Below are positions 45,801 through 56,021 of a DNA stretch of 64,000 nt, in pieces (the stretch's first letter is position 1; every line of letters starts with the position of its first letter). The translations under genes and the position numbers were made by a program. Below the pieces are notes generated by a model. It made no database searches. It was given only the letters and a program-made list of their open reading frames with translations, and was not told the DNA's origin. The stretch covers positions 62,001 to 126,000 of the forward strand of contig ML978242.1 in NCBI GenBank assembly GCA_010015745.1, read 5' to 3'. This DNA is from Setomelanomma holmii (Eukaryota; Ascomycota; Dothideomycetes; Pleosporales; Phaeosphaeriaceae).

Positions 45801-48580
45801 CACCGGTCGACTCATATCATTTTCCAGGGACGAAGCCGATTCGTGGTGATGCGTTGCTTTGACAGCCGTGGGGCGAAGTCAAGCCGCGCTCCATCTTGTT
45901 GCCACGATCAAGTGGGGATTGTCAGTTTCTTGCAAGCCATGCCAGAGCATGAGGGCATGGCTTTGACACTCGCATGTTTGGCAGTCGCCCGCTGAACAGG
46001 CACTGCGAGCTCTCAGACAACGGCTCTATTGTCCCACAATATCGATGCGATACGTGTCTGGAGGGAACTGTGGCGGTGTGCATTGAAGCAAACCCTGGCT
46101 GCAGTCAATGCGAGATGGTGACTTCCACTCACCGGAAGCTTCCTCTTGCCCGCCGTGCGTATCGAGACCGAAGTTTTAAAACATTTTTTTTTGCACCCAA
46201 ATGAGCGTAACAATAAGCGGTCTCCAGCAGAGGCCACTCTCGTGGGGCTTGGAAGTTCGGAAATAGGTGTGAGCTTTTCAGTCTCACAGTACAACGACTC
46301 CGCGAGATAGCTGGTCCAAATTCCGACTAGACGAAAGGGCTGGGTACCTTCACGACACTGCAGAGCTTATATGAGACTTCGGCGTGTTGCGTGATTGTGG
46401 TGTGCTGATGTTGTGCTGCACACCACGTTCTTACTTCCGATTTTATAAGCACCGGGATAGAGGCCATCAAGCGATATGTCGGCTGTCTCATCCGTTAGTC
46501 ACTAATCCAGAAGCCAGGGGGCCAAATGTCATGATGGAAAGGATCAGCAGTACGGCCCTTCAACAAGCCGGAAGCCGCATACATCAACCTATCCGAGTGG
46601 CCCTGTTCATGATAATTTCAGCGCCACACAGCACTCGGTGTTGCGGGTATCGTTCTTGTTCACCGGTCTGCGTCTTCCCCCCACATCCCCTCCGAGGCTC
46701 ATTCGGGACAGCTGATGCGTATTAGACTTGAATGCAATCTGCCTTCGAGACCCGATCGGACGCAAAACGGAGCACGCAGGGGCTTTCAAAAAGCGGGAAT
46801 AATCGCTGGAGCTTGACCTTTTGCTGGGGAACTGCCATGGAGAGCCGACAACGCAAATCATCAGCACGTATCTTGAGGTAATGTCCGATGTCGGCAAGGC
46901 TCATCGGTGTGCTGCGACTCCGATTTGAGTTGCAGTTGACGTCGATCCATGGTAGAATGCCCATGGGTCTCCTCCTCTTGTTGACCATCACAGTACGGGT
47001 CGTACTCGGTTTCTCCTGACGAGCAAGCTGCCCATCCTGGCGGTGGTTCGTGCCCGATACAGTAAGTGGATTCTCTGAGAGACTCGTGTTCCATGAATGC
47101 TCATCGATGAAGTTTTTGAAACCACACACTTTCTTGACTCACATGAGACTGAATGATCTGTACATATCCAGCAGTCTTTTTGCCTGTTTGAATCGTGATG
47201 ATGGCCAGATGATCTTGTTCAGCAACCAGCAACTTCCTGGTCTTCAAGACTACTAGTTCTGAGCGAACACACAATGACATTTGTCGAGGGAGCAGCTTCA
47301 ATGCCCATATGACTGAAGTCCTTCAGGCAGTTACGGACCCGTCGCTTCTTCCATCATAGTATCGCAACCTCTGTGGTTGACCTGGGTTGTGCCGCAAAGT
47401 GGTAGTGTGAGGCCAGCGCTCGTCACTTTCTCGCGAATATCGTACCCGCATTCATTGATTACCAAAAATATTTGACAAGATCGCGGTCTCTCGCTACCAG
47501 TGGCGCGATGATAGTTCAAGTGTGGGTTGCTAATTGCGAGGTCTGAACCAAATGTCGTGGGAAGTGGGGCAGTCTCATGCACAAAATCATGCAGAAGCGA
47601 CGGGTGCTCACCATCATACAGTCGCCTTTCAGCAACTGAATGAATCGCTTTTGCTTGAAAATACATCATAGATAATGGAGAAGAGAGAGTGTGACGTTCA
47701 CGCTGAGTTGCGAACGTCTCCCTCGCTCCCGCTCCCGTTGTTTCAATGTTCCTTCCCGTCGCGCTAGCGCTGGCTTATCGCTACTCCGGCTTCAACTCCA
47801 CCACGGTGTGAAATGTCAAGACTTTTTCTTTCACACTATCTAGAATCATGAAAGAATTATCCTGGTGTACCTGGACCTCGTTTTCAGGAATTCCCACTTG
47901 GAAACCAGGAGATCTCAGTACATTATCAGGTCATATTATCGATTACGTGATGAGGTGATATTGGTGGCACACGTGAATGACGTGCAGATCATGCTGCATG
48001 TAGTCAGTCTTCGCTCGATGGAAGTCAAACAGGCTGTTCAAGTTGTTGGGAGGCGTGTCAGATGTTTTGACATTGTATTGCGTACGCAGACTAGATATGG
48101 TAAAGTATGACTCGGAAAAGAATGCCGACCCGTCCAAGGCCTAATCGGTGCAAATAGCAGTCATAGACTTCATCTCTATTATCGCATATCGGAAATATGC
48201 AGAAGGTCGCACAACAAGACCCCAGGTTTTTCCTGCACAGTTATGGTGCGCATGGCCCTAACCGATCAAGTCCGTCTCCACGCTTGTAAGCAAGTTGGCG
48301 CTGTCATTAACGTTGCAGTGAGGCGGACGCTGTGTTACCGAACTTTCATCGACCACGAATGATACATGATTCCGAGCTTCTTACACACCATCAGACCATG
48401 TATCTACTGTTGTGGGCGCGCGGCGTGGCGCTGGAACCGCATGAGCAGTGGATCACATGTTCGGTTGAGCGATGTTGATTTGCAGGCTCCTTGAAGTATG
48501 CATCTTTGCTGACTTGGTTCCGGGGCAGATGTGCGTTGGTCAAGATAGAACCGTCGATATGCGCAGGGGGGGGGGGGCGA
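42860..48580. other. Long gene-poor stretch
   Basis: 5.7 kb in which every open frame is under ~170 codons, overlaps others on the opposite strand and lacks family character. Small observations: TGACATGTAGCATC occurs twice near 43390 and 43458; a T run near 46179-46190; a 12-base G run at 48566-48577. No transposase remains, tRNA or CRISPR-like array recognised. Confidence 0.4.
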
Positions 48581-48646
48581 CTTCGCGAATCGCACACGCG
48601 TGGCTAGCCTCTTGAACTGGCGCTTACCACTGCGCTATTGCGAAGG
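48581..48646 (-). other. tRNA-like relic or SINE head
   Basis: On the minus strand a 6-bp acceptor-like pair (CTTCGC/GCGAAG) closes a 66-nt segment holding a perfect Pol III A box (TAGCGCAGTGG, 48627-48637) with a GCGC/GCGC D stem, an anticodon-like stem-loop with AAG, and a near-match B box (GTGCGATTC, 48587-48595; one base off GTTCGANNC). The T arm and acceptor overlap, so a normal tRNA cannot fold. It looks like a degraded tRNA gene or tRNA-derived element. Confidence 0.4.
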
Positions 48647-48693
48647 GTGTAGATGTGATATTGCGTCTATTGGGATGGCCCATCGACGCTTGA

Positions 48694-49517
48694 TCAAAAG
48701 TCTCCACGACCGCGCCCACGTCCACGACCTCGCCTTCCTCCGCGCTTCTTGTGGTCCCAATTCCCTCTGAATCCTCGCCCTCCTCCGTGTCCACCCCTGT
48801 CATCTCGCTCGCGATCCTCCTCTTCTCTTCTCATCATCTCACGCTCTCTCTCCAGGCGCTCTGCTTCGAGCTCCTCTGGGCTCTTCTCCACGCGCACCTC
48901 TGGCTTCTTTAAATCTGTTGAGAACCGTGCATGTGCTCCATACTTGCAACTCTTGCCCTCCGGGCAAAAGCCACATAGGTAGAACGGACAAAGCTTCTCC
49001 TTCTTGTTGTGTTTCAGTGCGCAGTGCGGTCCAAGCGGGCAGAATCCGCGGTCGTAGTGTGGGCAAGACGGTCGCTTGGCTTCAGGATCGATGTGTAGGT
49101 AGAGGCAGTCGTCGCCGTTCGAACAAGTCTGTGTGCGGGCGTAGTATGAGCACTCAGGCATTCGTCGCAGATTGTACTCGTGTAGAAACTCGCATGTTTC
49201 GCCCTTCTTGCAGAGACCGCGCAGCCAATGCTTGCATACGAGACTAGATGCTGTGAGCTTATAGGAACGTTATATGGACTTCTCTGAGTTGCGTACTTGT
49301 TGTAAGATGACGATACATGATGTCTGTCTGGACAACGCGGGCCCATTGGACAGTGGCCCTGCATGTATGCCTTGCACGCTGGTCGGTTGGGATCAAGACC
49401 AAAGCGGTATTCACGTCGGAGAAACTCGCTGAAGTTGAACGTGTACATAGCTTGCCCAGTCTTTTCGACATCGTCGTCAGGCGCCACCGACGCCAGTGGT
49501 GTCTGCACCTCAGTCAT
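48694..49517 (-). CDS. yth1: YTH1/CPSF30 mRNA 3'-end processing zinc-finger protein
   Basis: Two exons, complement(48694..49243, 49297..49517), 256 aa, with a 53-bp intron (GTACGC...ATCTAG). This is the CCCH-finger subunit of the cleavage and polyadenylation factor, which binds the AAUAAA-type signal in the nucleus. The N-terminus has FNFSEFLRREYRFGLDPNRP, then five CCCH fingers: CKAYMQGHCPMGPRCPDRH; SYNNLVCKHWLRGLC (completed by the splice) to CEFLHEYNLRRMPEC; CSYYARTQTC to YLHIDP; CPHYDRGFCPLGPHC; and CPFYLCGFCPEGKSC. After the fingers come a charged helix (EELEAERLEREREMMRREEEDRERD, split by position) and an RGG-rich tail. The tail extends the protein beyond the yeast ortholog. Confidence 0.92.
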
Positions 49518-51006
49518 GCTGGGGACGAGACTCGCATGCGTTTGTTGGTAGGGGAGGAGCTATTTTGGGAGATATCAAAGCGAAACCGAGCCAAGTTCGG
49601 TCTGGTGCGCAGAGACTGTAGCCGCCCTGGGGTATGCACAAATGTCGCGTGGTGGCGCAAGGTATGCGCGTCGTTTTGGGAGTGTGAAGCAGGAAGATGG
49701 ATGAACTTGATGCGGTGCAAAACGCTAGCGCGAAAGCACGTGTTCGCGCAAGAATGCCAAGACCATGCGCGATGCAGCGTCGATTCTCTCTTTGTCACGC
49801 TACGTTCATGCACCTCATCGAAACCCTATTGCATGGCGGCAACATGCGCTTGGATGCCGATCCCGGACTGCTTCGACCGCATTTGAGTTTCTACGTGCCG
49901 TCAAGCCGCCGTGGTCAACCTTGTGCAACCACCTCACGACGGTGCGCCGGCTACCCGCTTCACTCTTCGCACGATCCACTAAATGGTGACCTCACGCAAG
50001 CTGACCATATGGAGTCTATACCTAATATATCGCAGCCACATTTCATGCGCTGCGCCTATCGCAGCGTGCGAGCCATACCTCTCGTTACCGCCTATGTCTA
50101 TTAGATGGTCCCTTGCATCACCCTTCACGCTCACAGTGCATGCAGTACGAATGCCCGGGAAGCTGTTCCTGGCCGTACCACCAAACAGGACACTGCATGG
50201 TACACCCCTACCTCGCCAAAGCCTCTGGATATGGGCATTGAGCGACCGCCTATTGCCAGTATCTCACTTCGACGGGCATACCGATGCTTATTGCTATGTT
50301 GCCAGTCGGATATGGCGAGGTACTCCGTTCAGCCCTGTGAAGCGACATATGGTGATACCTTGCTCCTGATGTCTGCAGCCAGTCTCTACAAGCATGCAGC
50401 AACGGGCAGGAGAAACTGTCATCAACAAATTACATGGGCTGTGTTTCTTCTATGCGCATGGTATCGCTTGGGAGAGGGAACTCCGAGATCTTTGGTCTCC
50501 AAGTTTACACGAAGCCAATGCCTGGACCTGGCGTCTAATTTGTTGGATGGCTGATGCAACTACAGTTGCTCCGCACATGACCTTGCCCTTTTTGCACCAA
50601 GCTCGCAGCCCGTATAGACGGGATCATCATCTTTCGCGCTTTTATCTTGCCGCTCTCACTAAGATTTATATACACATCTCATATCCTCTTCCTGCAGGCG
50701 TGGGCTGAGCCCAACATAACCTTCACAGAGAGCAACTCGTTGCAACCTAATCTACTTGGATAAGAAGGCAAGATAGGTCGAGACGAACATACTACACGAT
50801 TGGACGATCAGGATCTTTCGAAATTTAGCTTCATCCTTTCGTACCTCGCTCAAGGAATTTACCCTCAGCCTCACTCACCCTACAGCTATTTCGCAAAATC
50901 TCGCAAGCTCAAGTTGATCAATTTCGACAATTTGGCTCCACCTGCACGGTGCTCTGACGTGCAGGACCTTAGACGCAGCGAAGGCTTTCGCTGACGACGA
51001 CCGACA
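49518..51006. other. Divergent intergenic region YTH1 / chitinase
   Basis: 1.5 kb between divergent starts. Overlapping frames (up to 149 codons) on the plus strand show no family character and no splicing logic. Confidence 0.4.
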
Positions 51007-52289
51007 ATGAGCCGAGCCTACTTCGATCCCCCACCTCACCACAACAACCGGTTCTCTACCCCACTACAAGCTATGTATTGGAACGGGATCTACTACCCTA
51101 ATTGGCGAATCTATCGTGACCAGCCACCCGTGTCTCTGAACTTCGACGTCATATCTCATGTCTTTTATGCCTTTGCCTGGTAAGTTCACCTCTGAACATA
51201 CAAGGTGTGAGCTTACGGTGCTGCAGGGTAAAGGAAGATGGTACGGTATACGTGAGTAACGCAAGTTCGTGAGCTTGAATGGTCACTAACAGTCTGTAGC
51301 TCAGTGACGAATGGGCGGACGCACAGATTGAGGTAGCCGGTGCAGGTGATGTTCCCGCAACCAAAGGCTGCCTCAACTCTTTTGCTTTATTGAAGCAGAA
51401 ATACACAAGGCTACGTGTAGTACTTTCAGTGGGAGGAGGTGGGAAAGGTAGCGAACCTTTCGCAGCTGTAGCCCGAGACCCTAGCCGTCGTGAGCGTTTC
51501 GCTCAAACCGCCCTGGGCTTGGTGCAACAGTTCGGAATCGATGGAATTGATAGTAAGACCTTCGAGTCTATTTGGCGAAGATAAAGAACGTTACTGATGA
51601 AAGAAACAGTCGACTGGGAGCATCCGGCAGACTCGCGGCAGGGAGAAGACTACGTTGCCTTACTGGCTGTGCTCCGGCAATATCTCCCAGCCCCTCAATA
51701 CACTCTTTCCTCGGCACTACCTGCTGGCGAGTGGGCGCTTCAGCACATCAACCTAGCATATGCTTCGCACTACCTGGACATGGTCAATCTAATGTCTTAC
51801 GACTATTCCGGGCCATGGACTAGTAAATGTGGTCATCAGGCTCAATTGTTTACTCCGCAGATACCACACAGCCCCGAGGCTGCAATATCCTGCCACTCTG
51901 CTGTGTCGTATATGATACGCCAGGGCGTTCCCCCGCACAAGATTGTCATGGGCGTGCCAGCTTATGGGCGCAGCTTCACTGGTACTCAGGGCGTCGGACA
52001 CTCCTTCTCTGGACAGGCTGGAGAAGAGGGCACATTCGAATACCGGGATCTACCGCGACCCGGAGCGAACGAGCATGTTGATGAGAGAGTCGGCGCAGCT
52101 TACTGCATCGGTGGGGATGGTGGTTTTGTGACATACGACACCCCGCAAACAGTCCGGATGAAGGCTGATTATGTGCGACAAAACTCGCTGGGCGGCCTCT
52201 TCTATTGGACCGGCACGGGAGATGCGAGCTCGCTCACCCAGAAGGATCGTAGTTTGGTGTACAACGGGTTTTTGGGCCTGTTCCCTTAG
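51007..52289 (+). CDS. GH18 chitinase
   Basis: Four exons, 51007..51179, 51227..51251, 51300..51552 and 51610..52289, 376 aa; introns of 47, 48 and 57 bp, and a 25-bp micro-exon. The enzyme hydrolyses chitin or chito-oligosaccharides. The GH18 barrel shows YYPNWRIY near the start, ISHVFYAFAWV (splice 1), LRVVLSVGGGGKG (strand 3), and the catalytic DGIDIDWE motif with the acid/base Glu, assembled across intron 3. Then come VNLMSYDYSGPW, IVMGVPAYGRSF and a final LGGLFYWTGTGD. No signal peptide and no chitin-binding module, so a cytosolic or non-classical location is likely. The length fits a catalytic domain with the insertion subdomain. Start MSRAYFDP. Confidence 0.9.
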
Positions 52290-52775
52290 TAGGTCGATGC
52301 CCCAATGCATGGGAGGTGGCCGCGCCTGGTTGCCTCAAGCAGGGATAAAAGTGACATGCTGGGGTCGTCCGGCATTTGCAATCGTTACAGCATAGCATAG
52401 CAACTGAGTGCATTGTTCAATGGAGTTACCCTTGCTTCTACCCGCTGCTGTGCTTCAGTTGCATCAATGTCGACGACCTTCGTGCAGGAGGGTCACTAGC
52501 AGCGAGCTCGGGCCATCGAGACCCTGAACAGTGACCAGAGGCATCAAGTTTCAGCAACAGTTCCACGCATCACCATTATCGAAAGCATAGCGCCGGTGGC
52601 GTTTGTGAGGGATCTACGTATCTTCTTCATCCCAATCTTACGCTTCATTTACCGCGTCTCCGCTACACATCGGCCGCAAATCGCGAGCGTACGCGGGTTG
52701 ATGCATCCCTTCCATGCCTGCGCTTTCCTCCTCCGAAATTGACTCTGGTACACACAGACCCCATTGGGCACAGCA
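52290..52775. other. Intergenic, no gene seen
   Basis: 486 bp between chitinase and VPS53; probable VPS53 promoter. No supported ORF or repeat. Confidence 0.4.
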
Positions 52776-55290
52776 ATGGGCATGGACGCGGCGCTGACGC
52801 TCATTTCAGCTGAATACGACCCTCTCGACCACCTCAACGCCATCTTCTACCACCCAGCCGCTCTCTCGTCCGTCACTGCCACCTCCGAGGCGCTCCGCAG
52901 CTACCAAGATGATCTGGACGAGGACATTGCCGATATTGTCGCCTCGCAGTCGGCCTCAGATGCCGACAGCGTGCAGCGCATACAGGCCGCTAAGGCAGAG
53001 CTGGCAGACCTCTTCAAGAAGATTGAGAGCGTCAGAGAGCGCGCCATGGAGACGGAACAGACTATCACCGAGATGACGGCCGACATCAAGCGCCTCGACA
53101 GCACCAAGAAGAATCTCACCTTATCTATGACGGCATTGAAGCGACTACAAATGTTGACAACGGCATACGAACAGCTGCGCAGCTTGAGCAAGTCGCGGCA
53201 GTACCGAGAATGCGCCCAGCTGCTGCAAGCAGTCATACAGCTTGTGGCGCATTTCAAGAGCTACAGATCGATAGACCAGATCGCCACGCTAAGCCGCAAC
53301 GTTGCGGATTTGCAGAGCGAGTTGCTCGAGCAGGTCTGTGAGGACTTCGAGGTCGTGTTTGCGAAGGGCGAGGTCGGACAGCGCCAGGCCATGCTCGCAG
53401 AGGCCTGTCTAGTCATGGATGCGTTGGGTGACCATGCTCGAACACGACTCATCAACTGGTACTGCAATACACAGCTACGCGAATATCGACAGGTCTTTCG
53501 GGGTAATGATGAGGCTGGATCGCTCGACAACATATCGAGAAGGTACTCCTGGTTCAATCGCATGATGAAGACATACGATGTTGAACATGCTGCCATCTTT
53601 CCGTCCTATTGGCGTGTGAATGAGATGCTAGCCAATTCATTCTGCGAAGGCACACGCGAGGATTTCAAGGCTATTCTAAAACGCTCCATGCGAAGAGGAG
53701 ACGGGCAGACTCTGGATGTGGATCTATTGCTTTCGTGCCTGCAGGAGACTCTTAATTTCGAGCATGGCCTGGAACGGCGATTTGCCAATGAGTCGCGTGC
53801 TTCCGTCGATACCATTGCTTCCAAGGACGGTAAGCCGCATGGATTTAGTCAAGCCATTTCCGAGGCCTTTGAGCCCTACATGAGTCTTTGGGTAGAGTCG
53901 CAGGACAAGCAACTTGCGACTCTCATCCCTAAATATCGACAGCAGCCGCTCCGGAATACCGAGGATGACTTTTCACACCAAGCCGTAATCTCTTCCTCGA
54001 CCGAGCTTTTCCACTTCTATCGCTTGACTTTAGCACAGTGCGCCAAGCTCTCAACTGGCACGCGGTTGCTTGAATTGTCCACCACTTTTGCCAAGTACCT
54101 TGAACAGTACAGCCAACAGGTACTATACTATTGTCTCAGCGACAAGCCGGGGGTGCAAGGACCCTCGCTAGAGGATGCAATCCTTATTCTCAACACTGCA
54201 GACTATTGCTATGCCACCTGCAACCAGCTAGAGGAGAAGATCAAGGGCCGAATCGATGAAGAGCTCAAAGAAAAGGTCGACCTTCAAAGTCAAGCTGACG
54301 CCTTTATGGGCATTGCTAGTGCCACTGTGCGCGTTTTGGTGAGGAAGGTGGAGATAGCATGCGAGCCCAGTTGGCGAGAGATGCGCAATACGCCCTGGGC
54401 GAAGCTTGAGAGCGTCGGTGATCACAGCACCTATGTCACAGAGCTCCTCCGCAATGTCAAGGAGACCTCGAGCGATATCCTGAACTATCTTCACAAGCAG
54501 CAATATGCTCGAGCATTTTGCGACAACCTCGTGGACTTGATGGCCTCAACTTACATTGCAAATATTGTGCAATGTAAGCCGATATCTGAAGCCGGTGCAG
54601 AACAGATGCTGCTCGATTCATATGTGCTCAAGAAAGGTTTTACGGAGCTGCCGACGCTCAACGAGGATCCAGGGACGGCAACGCCATCAAGGTGGGTGTT
54701 CTTCTCGCGATCATATATGATGCTGGCAATCCACTAACAGTCTCCATAGCTTCGTCAAGCGCGTCACACAAAGTATGGCCCGGATTGATCCTTTCCTGAA
54801 AACGCTTCAAGTCCGACCTTCACCGCCAGAGGCTCTGGTCCAAGCGTACCTTATACATATTGCAGACAAGTCGGACACCAACTTCAAGAAGATCCTCGAT
54901 CTCAAAGGCATCCGCAAGGCCGACCAAACTCAGCTTCTTGACCTCTTCGCAGCGTTTCGCGCGTCGCCTAATCACGCAAACCTCGTCCAGAATTCACCAT
55001 TACTTACACCTTTGCAGATTCAATCTGGCCACATTGGCACGGGTATTGGAAGTCTTGGCAATGCCGGCAATGTGATGGGCACACCCAGCTTGGGCGGTGG
55101 GAGGTTCGACCCTGCCGGACTAGGTAATATGATTGTTAACGCCGCAAGGGACGGAGTCGATCGCTTCGGAAGTCCAGCTCCTGGTGTGACTGGAGTTGCC
55201 GATGGGGGTGTGGGCGACGCGGCGAAAGCCAATCTCAACGAGAATCTGAAGAATATTGGGAAGTTCTTCAAGCGGGATTGGCAGAAGTAG
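52776..55290 (+). CDS. vps53: VPS53, GARP tethering-complex subunit
   Basis: Two exons, 52776..54691 and 54750..55290, 818 aa, with a 58-bp intron. VPS53 is part of the Golgi-associated retrograde protein complex that tethers endosome-derived vesicles to the trans-Golgi. The N-terminus YDPLDHLNAIF is the conserved opening. It is followed by a long coiled-coil region (AAKAELADLFKKIESVRERA, AMETEQTITEMTADIKRLD) and LTTAYEQLRSLSKSRQYREC, typical Vps53_N blocks. The C-terminal exon carries FLKTLQVRPSPPEALVQAYL and DLKGIRKADQTQLLDLF, conserved across fungi. The tail is Gly-rich. Start ATG 52776 (MGMDAAL); a second ATG is at 52782. Confidence 0.9.
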
Positions 55291-56021
55291 CTAATTCATT
55301 GCTCGAGTCCAGACAAGGGTCGAGTGACGAATCTCTGCCATACCATGGCCTTTTCAAATCGACAAGGCGCCCAAATGGGCAGACGATATGTGTGCAATGC
55401 TGTCCCTTCTACGTCGAGCCAGTCGATGTTTCCCCACGCGTACGATGCGTCCTGATTGTCTATCCTACCCACGTGGTAGACTAGCGTTGACGCACAGGCT
55501 CCACCTTCATGCAGGGTCACCGCTTCGAGCCGTACTTCATCAACGTTGCGCGCCACCTTTGTGCTAAAACTCCTTCAGACATAATACGACACGAATGAAC
55601 AGAAGCATTCCGGGCTTGAGGATCGGATTCACGACGCAGCCTGCCTGGTACGCGCTATCACCATGCGTTCTCAACGCCAAGCGTACACCTCTAGAGCTTC
55701 ACTCGCAGACACGAGACATGACGAGTACAGCTTATCGGACGACCTTGCAGGCTGACCGAGAACGCAAAAATTCCAGAACACCTCGCTACAGCCCGCCTTG
55801 AACCGTAAGGCGGGCATTTGCAGGGGATTCAGCATGCTCACCTCAGCCTCAACATGCATCAACAACACGTGCTCATACCATTGGCCAAGAATCGTCGGGC
55901 TCTATATAACTCTGCCCCGCTCATAGAGAACGCATCAAGCCATGTAGAATCGATCGACAGGTTCCAGGTAACAATCAGAAATCACGCCTAGCTCAGAACG
56001 AAGTCGCACGATCTAGTTAGA
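55291..56021. other. Intergenic with a strong short hairpin
   Basis: 730 bp. It contains a perfect 9-bp stem GCCCGCCTT (55791-55799) / AAGGCGGGC (55807-55815) with a 7-base loop. No supported gene. Confidence 0.45.

Noticed and set aside
49697..50708. Overlapping plus-strand ORFs (135, 128, 149 and 104 codons)
   Set aside because: Three frames compete over the same kilobase and none has family character or consistent introns.
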